Virus record (IMG/VR): IMGVR_UViG_3300031999_000063
Location: 1 to 42,030 of that record
Direction: 5' to 3' (one strand)
Length of the DNA: 42,030 nucleotides
Origin: a virus
Made by a program: the position numbers and the translations under genes. The notes under the pieces were generated by a model that made no database searches, was not told where the DNA came from, and worked only from the letters and a program-made list of their open reading frames with translations. Of this stretch, positions 1 to 10,500 are shown one piece after another. Numbering within the stretch: position 1 is the stretch's first letter; each line of letters starts with the position of its first letter.

Positions 1-3000
1 AAGGTGCAGGGCAAAGGAATGAAAGGGTTTTATGGTAGCCCAACAGAAGGAAGTTTTGGAATAGTAGGTAATGTAGCTAAGAGTTTGTTTAAGCAAGAAC
101 CGAAAACGGTGGAGATTAAATTATCGGATTCTGCACCCTCGAATGAAGTTTATTTTAATGATTGGGAAGTTACTGGTCATATTGGGAAGTACCCACAATG
201 GAAAGCAGAATTAGAGGACATAACCTATGAAATAGGAACGAGAGATGGTATTAAATATACATTATGGCGTGGCGAAGAAAAAGTTGGTGTATTTAATAGT
301 GTAAAACAAGCACAAGATGCTGCAATGGGGACTGAAACTGGAAGAACTTCCACCCAACACTCCATAGACATAACACCCGAACTAAAAGCAAGTGTAGAAG
401 GTGGGCAACCGTTGTTTAAAACAGAAGAAAGCAAAAAAGAATTTGGTGGATTTGAAACAAGGGATGGTAAACCGATAGGCTTTAATTACGATACAGAAAA
501 AGTAGCAAGAGAAAGATTTGATATTTCTAAACTTAAAAAGATTGGTAGCGGAAGTGATAGAGATGTTTATGATTTAGGCAATGGCAAAGTATTAAAAGTT
601 GCTAAAACAGCAAGGGGTTTAACGCAAAATATTTATGAAGGCGACTATTATTTAAAAGGCATTATCCCGGAAGTGTTTGAAAGAGGGTTGAATTATGTTG
701 TTGCAGAAAGCACTCCGAGAATAAAATCATCAGATAAAGTTACCGTATATGACCAAGAAGGTAATGGTGATGTAGTTGGAGAAACAACAGCAGGTGAAAT
801 GCTTAGACAGTTAGGTCAATTTAATCAATCTCATTTTGATAAACATAACGACAATTTAATAAAAATACTTAACAAGTTTGGCTTTGGAGATATAACAAGC
901 TACAATGTTCTTTGGAACGACTTTACAGCACAAAGGAATTGGGGCTATAAAGATGGTGTTGCATACCACTCTGACGGTGGAACTTTTGGCGGTGTAGATA
1001 TGATTAGTTCGCACAAAGGCAAAACAAATCTATCCGACCCTGAATTTAGAAAGATATACGAAGAAAGCAAAAAACTAAAAAAACAATTTGGCGATACAGA
1101 CAAAGCCACAATGTATTCAAAAGAAGGCGGTAAAGTAGAAGCACAATACAGAATAGAAAGCGGTAAAAACATAGTAGAGGCAATAAAAGACTTCAATGGC
1201 AGTCCAAGAGCCACAGTAGCCCTTACCCACGAGATAATGCACCCCACAGTAGTAGCAATTATTGATGGTGCAAAGGCGGGTAACGAAGTAGGTGCAAAGC
1301 ATACTGAAACAATCGTAGCAGAGTTCAACAAAGCCAACCCCAAGAATCAAGTAACAACCGAACAGTTAATTAAGGGTAATGATGCCTTCAAAGGTGGCAC
1401 AACAAGCAAGGAGTACCGCCAAGTACAAGAATTTATCGCTAAGTCATGGGAGAAGTACCATACAGAAGGTGGCAAAGGATTTAGCGAAGCGTTCCAAAAA
1501 GTATTGGAGCAAATAACGCAAGCCTTCACTGAAGTTTACAAGACACTAAAAGGTAAAGAACTTACTCCTGAGCTTCGCAAGATGTTCGATGAGATTCTAG
1601 GTAAGGAGCCTGAGCCTGTTAAGGTCAAAGAACCAAGAGTAGAATCACCGGAGGAAGTCTTGGTACGGGACTTGCAACAAGACATTAAGAATATTGGCTA
1701 TGATATAGCACACGAAATGGAGATGAACTCTCTGTCAGAGTTTAGTCCTGACATGTATGCTGTTCAGAATATGCCATGGATAGATCCTTTATCAGCAGCC
1801 AAAGAGACTGGTGGTAAAGTAGGCACCAAAGGAGATATTAACCCTTCGTTTGTGCATAAAACCAAAGGAGTAGGTGTTGAGAAGGCGGGTGAAATACTAG
1901 CGCAAAGGGCAGCCGATGACGGACTGCATCCTCAATTAGATTCTCAGGATTGGCGAGAGATTCTCATTGAAATTCTACATGCAGGAAGCAAGGAGTCTTA
2001 CATAAAGAACAATACCAAGTTTGGCAAGGAGCGCACTCGAATCTTAAAGCAAGAGATGGGTGAGAAGAAGGCTGAACTTGCAGAGGCTATTAAGGATTTA
2101 GAGAATGCTGATTGGGAGAAACTTGGATTTGATTCTAAGAAGGAGTTCAAACAGCATGTACGCGATATTAAACAAGGTAAGCAGCTAGAACAGTACGAAG
2201 CAGATACTATGGATGTTGTTGCTCAGATGGACGACGCAACAGTAGACAGATTAATTAAAGAACTTGACGAAAATTTTCCAACAACGGAAGAAGAAATAAA
2301 TACATTCTATGAAAAACACGGTATTGAAGAGGGTAGTGTTAGCGCAGAAGCTAGCAGCCCTAAAATTACAGAAGGAAAACCTGAAGTTAGCCAAGCGCCA
2401 ACAGAAGGAGAATTAGTTGTTAAGGCGAAGCCCATTAAGTCAAGTTGGGAAAGCAATATTGAAGCATTAGTTGATCCAGAGAAAGGATTAGGTGCTGTTA
2501 TCTCTAAAGCAATTAAGGAGCAACAACCTTTCAAAGAATCTTTTTTAAAACGAATAGGAATATCTCTTGAAGAAATGCGTCAATTAGACGATGCCTCAAA
2601 GCAGAAAATACAAGATCAATGGGTTAAAAGCGATGAATTCAAGGAATTATCAAAGTTTGTAGAAGACAAAAAATCGACTCCTGATCCCAAGCCCGTCACC
2701 CCACCTGACACCCCCCTAAAGATCACCTCCAAAGAGAAAGCACTCAAGGCAGTTGACGATCTTGAGAACTTCTTACTTAACCTGCCCGGCATTAAAGACA
2801 ATGTAGGTGGAGAGCGTATGGGCGCACCATTCAAAGCAGAAGATGCGGTGAAGTTTTTTGCAGAAGCTCTTAGAGAGGGTGTAGAACAAGGCTACAAGGT
2901 CAAAGAAGCCATTGAGCGTGCTATTGGTAAACTAAAAGAGCACAAGACTTATAAGGCATTCCTAGACTCCGTGGATGAATCCATGCTTAGAGATAACGCT

Positions 3001-6000
3001 AGGAAGAATTATGAGAAGCAAGGTATCTCGTTAGATAAGCCTATTGAACAGCAGTTTGGAGCTTCGCACGCATCAGTAGCAGAAGTAAGAAAATCAATGG
3101 GTCTAACTGACGAGATTAATATTACTGATCAGCACCGAAGAGATACTAAAACTGTAATGAAAGAAGGTAAGCAAATTGCAGAATCTTCTAACGTGCAGTT
3201 TTTAGCAGACGATATAATTAGTGGAGAGAAGATTCCCAATGCTCAGGAGCAAGCAGCACTTGTGTATGAACAGACAAAACTCTACAATGAGTCTTTAGAC
3301 TATCAAGATAGAATTGATTCCTTTACAGCAAAAGGAGAGTTAAACGCAGCAGACCAAGCAACCATTGAACTAGCTAATATCAGAGCTAGACAGAAGAACG
3401 TGATGGACGCACTTGATGTTGCAGGAACCAAGATGGGTCTTGCTTTTCGAATGAGACAGTTGATAAATAAGCGCGACTACTCTTTAGTTGCATTAGAGAA
3501 AAGGTGGACTAGCGCTTCGGGAGGCAATGAGATAACTCCATCTGTTCGCAAGCAATTAGAAGCAAGAGTAAAGGAGTTAGAGGCAGAGGTTAAAAAGTCA
3601 GAAGAATTATTTAAGGCAAAGGATAAGGAGCTTGCAGACCAGGCAATGCTCGACATTCAAGAGGCGATGGCTAGGGAGAAAACTAGTCCACTACAAAGAA
3701 TCAAAGCCGAAAAGAAAATTCGTAAGGAGGAATTAGCCAAGAAATACAGAGGCGTATTCAATGATGCAACCAATATTGCCAAGGCGATATTGGAAAAAGA
3801 TTTTTATGAGTATTCAAAACTTGTATTAGAGGAAGTAGCCGGAGATATTAAGGAGTTTGCAAAAAGACTTATTGGTGATCTTGGAAAGAATGTAGAACCT
3901 TACGTTCAAGAAATATATGATAATGCTTCTAAAAAGGAGTATGAGAAAGCCTTTGTTGACGAAGTAAAAGGAATACAGATTGATAAGCAACTCATCCGTG
4001 ATATTGTTGAGCAAGGCGTAAAAGACTCCCAAGAACTAGTAGACAAAGTTTTCGAGGCAGTCAAGGATGATCTACCAGAGGGTACAACTCGTAGAGAGGT
4101 GCAGGACGCTATTTCCGAGTACGGCAAGCAAATTAATCCTAAGATAGATCCTCTGCAAGCTGAAATAAATAGTTTAAAACGCGATCTGAAACTTGAATCT
4201 GGATTAGAGGACGCAACAGTTGGTAAGGGTGTAAAGAGAAGCGGATTCACGCAGCCAAAACCAACTCCGAAACAGCGTGGTCTTAAACGTAGAATTAATG
4301 ATGCACTTAAAAATCACCCCCAAGATCAGGCTGAGATTAATAAAAAGTGGGCTACTGCGCTTGACAGAACCAAGACTGCACTTAATAATTCAATCACGGA
4401 TTTAACTAAACGGCTAGAAGATTTAAAGCAAGGTGTTGCTACTCCAAAAACACCAAAGGAGAGGTTAAAACTAGATGCGGAGGCAGAGGCGCTAAAAGAT
4501 ATGCGTGATGATCTAGTCAAACAAATTGAAGAGATCGAAGGAAAGAAGAAACTCAGTTATGAGCAGAGGGTAACGCTTGCTATTGAAGCAGCAGAGAGAA
4601 CAGCTCAGAAGTATAGAAATCGAACTCAAGAGATAAAAAAAACAGGAACTTATACAAAGGAAACTCCCGTTCAATTATCATCTCCTGAACTTGATATTGC
4701 AAGAGCGGAAAGAGATGCTGCACAAGCAGAGTTTAATCAGGCGAGCAAGGATGCTAATTTAGATGTTATTGCTGCAACAAGTAAAGCTCTACGTGATTCT
4801 CAAGACAGAGTTGCTAAGTTAGAGCAAAAGGTTCGCTCTAACGATATAAGTTACGCTCAACGTGCTGTACGATTAGCTCTTGATACGCCCGAACTCAAAG
4901 CATCCAAAGCAGCAGAGAAAGCGCTCAGAGATATTATCGACACTATGCGTGAAGAACAGGGACTAGCCGAACTTCATAGAATGGAACTTTGGAAGAATCG
5001 TGCAGCAAACAGGCTTAAAGAACTTGAGCGAAGAGTGCGAGAGAAAGACTATTCAAAGAAGGTGAAGAAAGAAACTCCAATTGATATGGAGATGGAGCGT
5101 ACTGCCATGAAGATTGATCGCGCTAAATTTGATTTAGATGTGGCAATTGAAGTAGAGCGATATAAAAATCTTCAAGGATGGGAGAAGACAGGAGAAACAC
5201 TTTCGGATATATTTAATATTCCAAAGTCTATTATGGCTTCGATGGATATTTCGGCTCCATTTAGACAAGGAGCAGTTTTATTTGCTCGGCATCCGATACT
5301 TGGAGTGAAAGCAACAAAGGAGATGTTTAAGCATCTTTGGAGTGAGAAGGAAGCTAATGATTGGAATGATAGACTTAGACTTAGTGATGGGTACATACGT
5401 GCCAAGAAGAGCAATCTATTTATTAGCGAACCGATGGCTAGGCTTGTTGCATCAGAGGAACGTTTCATGTCGCACATGGCAGAGAAAATACCTGTACTTG
5501 GAAGGGGTGTTAAAGCATCAAATAGGGCATACTCAGGTTTTCTTAATAAGATAAGAACTGATGTATTTAATCAGCATTACGAAGCTCTTGTAAACGAAGG
5601 CTTCTCAGGAAAAGAATTACAGAGTGAACTCAGTCAAATGGCTCACTTAATTAATAATTTTTCAGGTAGAGGAAAGTTAGGTAAGCGAGGAGAACTTGCC
5701 TCACCACTACTCAATGCAGCGTTCTTTGCACCACGATATGTGACATCAAGGATCAATACTCTTGCAAATGCAGTAACAGGATACTGGCTTGAGGGTAGAG
5801 CGTATGGATCACAGAGAATGTCTACTCGGACAAGACTTGAAGCATATAAGGCGCTTGGAGCCTATGTCACAGTTGGGGTTGGAGTCCTTCAGATGGCTAA
5901 AGCTGCCGGAGCAGAGGTTGAGATAGATCCTAGAAGTTCTGATTTTGGTAAGATCAAAATTGGTGATTTACGCTATGATATATGGGCAGGATTTCAACAA

Positions 6001-6684
6001 GAGATCGTATTACTAGCAAGGATATTTACTCAGGCAAAAGTAGATGTGTTTAACGGCAAGGTAAAAAAGTTCAATGAAGGATTTGGTTCTTCCAACACAG
6101 GAAGTACATTAGGCAATTTTCTTCGAAGTAAGGCTAGTCCACAGGTAGGATATGCACTGAGCGCAATGACAGGCACTACAATGGGCATGGAAGAGTTTGA
6201 CGCAGGCAAAGAACTTTTAAGAATGTTTGTACCACTACTACTTCAAGATCCAATTGGTAATCTTATATACAACGATGCAGTAAGCATGTATAAGGAAGGA
6301 GATGCAGGGATTGGAACTTTTGCAGCAGGAGCTACTGGCATTGGAGTAGGGTATATTCCTAAGCCGAAGCCTGTTGAAGACGCTAATTTAAAAGAGAGAT
6401 CGTTAAACTTAATGATCGAAAAGCAGTATAAACCCCAAGACTACAAAGACGACGAAGTGTACGTCAACAAAAAGCCTTACATCATCCCAGAAGATAAGAT
6501 GGTTAAGATTAAAGAGATGAGAGCTAAGGAAGCGGGAAAGTTAATTGAACTGCATTACTGGAAACTAAAAAAGTTGACTCCTGAAGAATATGAGTCAAAG
6601 GTCAACTCCTACTACAACGAAGGTCTAAAAAAGGCTCGTAACAAGTATCTACCTTCAGGGTGGAAGAATACTAAGCCTAAATAA
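1..6684 (+). CDS. Giant virion polyvalent polyprotein, 5' partial
   Basis: This frame is open from the left edge to a TAA at 6684. The GTG at position 4 is preceded by an open codon, so the true start is probably outside the window. About 2226 residues are visible. Order of parts: a barrel-type segment common in phage polyvalent proteins (start 'GKGMKGFYG', near 120 'HSIDITPELK...GQPLF'); a protein-kinase-like region near 175-340 (glycine-loop-like 'IGSGSDRDVY', 'VLKVAK', 'DITSYNVLWND'); a metallopeptidase-type HEIMH at about 409-413; long charged coiled coils at about 1170-1720; and a hydrophobic C-terminal domain from about 1735 with 'INNFSGRGKLG', resembling the LPD38 type. Such proteins are thought to be packaged and injected with the DNA. 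The domain names come from motif recognition only. The kinase DFG motif looks degenerate (HSDGGTFG). Confidence 0.85.
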   Translation, partial: KVQGKGMKGFYGSPTEGSFGIVGNVAKSLFKQEPKTVEIKLSDSAPSNEVYFNDWEVTGHIGKYPQWKAELEDITYEIGTRDGIKYTLWRGEEKVGVFNSVKQAQDAAMGTETGRTSTQHSIDITPELKASVEGGQPLFKTEESKKEFGGFETRDGKPIGFNYDTEKVARERFDISKLKKIGSGSDRDVYDLGNGKVLKVAKTARGLTQNIYEGDYYLKGIIPEVFERGLNYVVAESTPRIKSSDKVTVYDQEGNGDVVGETTAGEMLRQLGQFNQSHFDKHNDNLIKILNKFGFGDITSYNVLWNDFTAQRNWGYKDGVAYHSDGGTFGGVDMISSHKGKTNLSDPEFRKIYEESKKLKKQFGDTDKATMYSKEGGKVEAQYRIESGKNIVEAIKDFNGSPRATVALTHEIMHPTVVAIIDGAKAGNEVGAKHTETIVAEFNKANPKNQVTTEQLIKGNDAFKGGTTSKEYRQVQEFIAKSWEKYHTEGGKGFSEAFQKVLEQITQAFTEVYKTLKGKELTPELRKMFDEILGKEPEPVKVKEPRVESPEEVLVRDLQQDIKNIGYDIAHEMEMNSLSEFSPDMYAVQNMPWIDPLSAAKETGGKVGTKGDINPSFVHKTKGVGVEKAGEILAQRAADDGLHPQLDSQDWREILIEILHAGSKESYIKNNTKFGKERTRILKQEMGEKKAELAEAIKDLENADWEKLGFDSKKEFKQHVRDIKQGKQLEQYEADTMDVVAQMDDATVDRLIKELDENFPTTEEEINTFYEKHGIEEGSVSAEASSPKITEGKPEVSQAPTEGELVVKAKPIKSSWESNIEALVDPEKGLGAVISKAIKEQQPFKESFLKRIGISLEEMRQLDDASKQKIQDQWVKSDEFKELSKFVEDKKSTPDPKPVTPPDTPLKITSKEKALKAVDDLENFLLNLPGIKDNVGGERMGAPFKAEDAVKFFAEALREGVEQGYKVKEAIERAIGKLKEHKTYKAFLDSVDESMLRDNARKNYEKQGISLDKPIEQQFGASHASVAEVRKSMGLTDEINITDQHRRDTKTVMKEGKQIAESSNVQFLADDIISGEKIPNAQEQAALVYEQTKLYNESLDYQDRIDSFTAKGELNAADQATIELANIRARQKNVMDALDVAGTKMGLAFRMRQLINKRDYSLVALEKRWTSASGGNEITPSVRKQLEARVKELEAEVKKSEELFKAKDKELADQAMLDIQEAMAREKTSPLQRIKAEKKIRKEELAKKYRGVFNDATNIAKAILEKDFYEYSKLVLEEVAGDIKEFAKRLIGDLGKNVEPYVQEIYDNASKKEYEKAFVDEVKGIQIDKQLIRDIVEQGVKDSQELVDKVFEAVKDDLPEGTTRREVQDAISEYGKQINPKIDPLQAEINSLKRDLKLESGLEDATVGKGVKRSGFTQPKPTPKQRGLKRRINDALKNHPQDQAEINKKWATALDRTKTALNNSITDLTKRLEDLKQGVATPKTPKERLKLDAEAEALKDMRDDLVKQIEEIEGKKKLSYEQRVTLAIEAAERTAQKYRNRTQEIKKTGTYTKETPVQLSSPELDIARAERDAAQAEFNQASKDANLDVIAATSKALRDSQDRVAKLEQKVRSNDISYAQRAVRLALDTPELKASKAAEKALRDIIDTMREEQGLAELHRMELWKNRAANRLKELERRVREKDYSKKVKKETPIDMEMERTAMKIDRAKFDLDVAIEVERYKNLQGWEKTGETLSDIFNIPKSIMASMDISAPFRQGAVLFARHPILGVKATKEMFKHLWSEKEANDWNDRLRLSDGYIRAKKSNLFISEPMARLVASEERFMSHMAEKIPVLGRGVKASNRAYSGFLNKIRTDVFNQHYEALVNEGFSGKELQSELSQMAHLINNFSGRGKLGKRGELASPLLNAAFFAPRYVTSRINTLANAVTGYWLEGRAYGSQRMSTRTRLEAYKALGAYVTVGVGVLQMAKAAGAEVEIDPRSSDFGKIKIGDLRYDIWAGFQQEIVLLARIFTQAKVDVFNGKVKKFNEGFGSSNTGSTLGNFLRSKASPQVGYALSAMTGTTMGMEEFDAGKELLRMFVPLLLQDPIGNLIYNDAVSMYKEGDAGIGTFAAGATGIGVGYIPKPKPVEDANLKERSLNLMIEKQYKPQDYKDDEVYVNKKPYIIPEDKMVKIKEMRAKEAGKLIELHYWKLKKLTPEEYESKVNSYYNEGLKKARNKYLPSGWKNTKPK

Positions 6685-6746
6685 TTTCACCCCACATCTC
6701 ATACCAACAATAATTGATATTATCTTAGCCAAATAAATTACACACT

Positions 6747-7304
6747 ATGGCAACTACAAACCTGATATTAAATAACACAAATTATAATAACTCTTTACTA
6801 ACTAATGGTAAAGTGTATAGCACAGGAGTAGATTACGCTTGTAATTATCCATTAGACATGAATACTGCGTTTTCTATAGATACTACTAGAACATCGAAGA
6901 TAATTACATGCACTGTTGGTGATTTTACTGATTTATTAGGATGTGATATTCAAAATAATAATGTTCCTGTTCGTAAGTGGGTAACTGCCATAACTGGAGA
7001 GGTTCTTGAAATTGACTATATAAACTCTCCAACCGAAGCAGTATTAAAAATGCCATGTTCGTTTACATTAGCAGCTGGCGAATTTTATACCGTTGACTAT
7101 TGGGGAAGCCCACAAGTTGAAGATACAATTATTCAAAATACAGATGATTTTGCTGTAGCAGGATTATTGATTAATACTAATATAGGTCCTATAGTAACAA
7201 ATGTTGCATCAGGTCAATCTATTGGAATGGGTCAAAACCCTATATCTGTTGATCTTGGAAGCACAGGTGCATTATGCAGTTTAATTGTTAAATATATAAA
7301 CTAA
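6747..7304 (+). CDS. Hypothetical protein, probable virion-associated
   Basis: I do not recognise this 185-residue protein. It is rich in Asn, Thr, Ile and Val with little charge, like many beta-rich phage structural proteins. It lacks an obvious signal peptide or membrane segment. It lies 62 bp after the polyvalent gene and 6 bp before the next, in the same direction, so a structural or host-contact role is inferred from position only. Confidence 0.7.
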   Translation: MATTNLILNNTNYNNSLLTNGKVYSTGVDYACNYPLDMNTAFSIDTTRTSKIITCTVGDFTDLLGCDIQNNNVPVRKWVTAITGEVLEIDYINSPTEAVLKMPCSFTLAAGEFYTVDYWGSPQVEDTIIQNTDDFAVAGLLINTNIGPIVTNVASGQSIGMGQNPISVDLGSTGALCSLIVKYIN

Positions 7305-7310
7305 AAAACC

Positions 7311-7541
7311 ATGAGATCAGTATTTATTGCCCCAAGCCCATTAGAAGGCTACGTATTCATTAACACGGAAGGGGAGAAATTCCTTATCACTAATAGCGGG
7401 TTTGCTGTTACCAAAATTGAAACAGACGATTTAGAACAAGTATCATTTGATATTGCCGTTCAAGCGGTAATGGATAATGCTTTGACACTAATTGATCAGG
7501 CTAGTGAGGAAATTGAAGAAGCGATTCAGAACTTTGAATAA
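7311..7541 (+). CDS. Small hypothetical protein
   Basis: This 76-residue protein is of unknown function. The N-terminal half looks beta-rich ('GYVFINTEGEKFLITNSG') and the C-terminal third is an acidic amphipathic helix ('DQASEEIEEAIQNFE'). It is tightly packed between its neighbours, 6 bp after the previous stop and 3 bp before the next start, so it is very probably co-transcribed with the adhesin and may be a virion accessory or chaperone. Confidence 0.65.
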   Translation: MRSVFIAPSPLEGYVFINTEGEKFLITNSGFAVTKIETDDLEQVSFDIAVQAVMDNALTLIDQASEEIEEAIQNFE

Positions 7542-7544
7542 ACC

Positions 7545-10500
7545 ATGAGAAAAAAACTCTTACTATTGGCAGCCGTGATGATTATTACGGCTGTTTCTGT
7601 CTTAGGACAGATCAATCCACAGGTGTACTACACCTTTGACTTAACTAATCCTCTAGCACCCACTGTTGGAACTACCAATATTAGTGCTGCGGGAGCTTAC
7701 ACCACTCCATCATCAGGTAAAGTAGGTAAGTATATATCTATTAACCGTGCGGTTAATCAAACACTGACTGGACAACAAGTACTTGTAAGTAACGCGGTCA
7801 CTGTTGAGTTCTTATGGAAACCTGGCGATGGATGGGATGAAAATAGAGATCCTATCTTGTTTACTATTGGAAACACAACAGCTAAGTTTATATGGCCCGA
7901 AATATGGTTCACTACTACATCATCATCAGTAAGCGATAACTTTAAAATTAATCTTCAAAACATAGGACCTGCTACGTGGTCTTATTTTGCTAAGAATTGG
8001 CATCATTTAGTATTCGTTTATAACGCATCATCAGGATTCAAAGCACTGTATGTAGATGGCACTTTGCCTTCAGGGTTTAGTAAGTCACTTGCCGGAGGAA
8101 CCATCACGGGAGCATCCAATCAGTCTATCATTATGGGTAGCAATACTTCTTTTCAGAGTGGTCAGATGTCTTATGATGAGATCGCGGTGTACAATCAAGC
8201 TATTAGTGCAGGACAGGTTTACAAGGACTACTCAGATGCTTGGGTAGGTAATCATTACTCTTTTGGAGTAACTGCTGTACCTGCTTCGCCTGCCGTAACA
8301 GCTCCACTTGATGTGCTTGAGTTTCCACTTGGATATGTGCTTGGAAGTACAAATTCAAACTCAGTGAGCACTCCTGCGCTTGCGCAGTTAAAGAACTTTA
8401 CTCGTCCTCGGTATGCCATAGGGACAACTGCCGCTAAGAACTTTAATTGGATGGCACTAGATTATATGTCGGGGTATTATCAGCCAGGGATGACGCAAAC
8501 TATGGTAAATGATACGGGTGGCGCAATGAACATAGAACTTGCTCAAAATTGGAACTATTATTTCTTGGTAAACGTCAACGCTAATTCAACAGACTACAGC
8601 GATACTACAAAGTTTGAAGGTAAGATGGTAGTAGTTTCCAATCGAAATAGGCAGTATAAGACTTCTATTATCTCTTTTTGGACTCAACTCAGACCAAATC
8701 GGTATGGGTATATTGCCAATGCAAACTACCTTCAGTGGCAAATTTGTCCTGCTAATAATTTTATTAGAAACTCTTCAGGACAATTCATCGGTACCAATGG
8801 TGCGGTAAGTACTTATAAGTTTAGAAGTCCAGCCTCTCCACTAGATAGTATTAAGCAAGACGCAAGTACATATCGAAGAAACTTTTCGGCTCTTGCTGCG
8901 GTGATGACCGATACGCTTGATATGATCAATGAAAATGATGAGGTGTTGACTAGGTTTGACTCAACAGCACTTCGTTTAGATCCTGCGATAGTAACTGCTA
9001 TGGGAGCAGCAGGGTTTGGAAACATGAGACAGTACGCAGCCTACGCTTATGCTCGTATGTTTAAGGTTCTTAAGGACTCTGTAAAAACAATCGCTGCTCT
9101 TGATTCAACTGGATGGAGTATGTATCAAGTCGATGGAGTGGATGGAAGTATATCTCCTATTCCTTATGATCGGTGGAATTTTTCTCAGTATAGAGCAAAC
9201 AATGAAGATCCTACGTTTGGGCAGTCTTCAACCTTTGATTTTTACCCTAGATACGTTTGGAACTGGAGAAGGAACGCGGGTGCATGGCGTGGAATACAAC
9301 CATTTGTAGAGTCAAGAAACGTAGAGAACGTTGTGTTTACTAAATATAGTACTCCGTTTGTTGGCGCAGGATGGAATGTAAACGAAGAGCAGAATATGCG
9401 ACCCGCTCAGTGGCTTGGACTACTTAAAGTGATTGGTATGATGGGTGCTAGAAGCTACTACACAGGATACTTTAATGAGCAGTCTTCTTACGTGCCACCG
9501 AATCTACCTCCCGCCGATCCTAAAGGATATATTTGGCAAGCAGCCATGCCTTCCTATGCTCAGTCAGCATGTGATTGGGTAATGGACAATGGGTACAACG
9601 ATACGTTAATGACTGGCGATGTGCCGGGTAATTATCAATTTCAAACCTACAGTGGATACCGATTCTATTCAGGATCAGAAGAGATTTTAACAGTCGTAAG
9701 AAAGAAGCATAGCGTAAATCAATACGCGATAGCTACTGCTTACACCAACTCTACATCTATGACTGGTGGTACGCCACTAGTGGATACGGCTACGTTTACA
9801 CTCCAGAACAAGACTATTCAACTGCAAACACGTAGACAAGGATCTGTTTATATGCTTGATCTCGCCAAAGACACGGCAACACTAATTCAGTACGATGATT
9901 GGCATGATAGAACTCATCCTCAGCGTTGGACTACTGATATGTATGTACAGGCAGAGCATTACGCAAAATACGTATCAAGAGCGAAGGACGTTAGAACAAC
10001 TCCATATCAGTTGTCGGCAAGTACTTCTTTGAACTTGATTGGAACAACAACGTTTTTAACCTACATGGATAGTACGAACTACTCTCCTGATACTTTGTCC
10101 TACGCAGTTAATATCCCTACTGCGGGTACATTGTACCTGTGGGTAAAGATGCGATCAGCTACGGGCACTATTGCAGGATTCTCGGCACGTATGGATAACT
10201 TAGGTGCGTTCACGCAGAGTAATGTTATTGACACTACATTTCTATGGTACAGAATCAGTCTCACTCCCGATACAATGAAGTGGACGGGGCTTGCTATTGG
10301 GAATCATACGTTGAAGCTCATTGCATCTTCAGCACGTACCGAAATTGATCAGTTTCTACTCACCAATAATGCTTCGACAATGCTTCCTGAAGGAACACCA
10401 GGAGAAGCAACGCCATGCGCGGGAGTGATACCTGTGCCAACAATTACGCCAAGCGCTCCTGTAACTCAGTGTGGAGGTACTGTTGTGCTTCAAGCATCAT

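Noticed and set aside
1117-6000. Many long open frames on the opposite strand and other frames of the polyvalent gene
   Set aside because: They lie wholly inside a clearly coding 2226-residue frame and have low-quality, repetitive composition.
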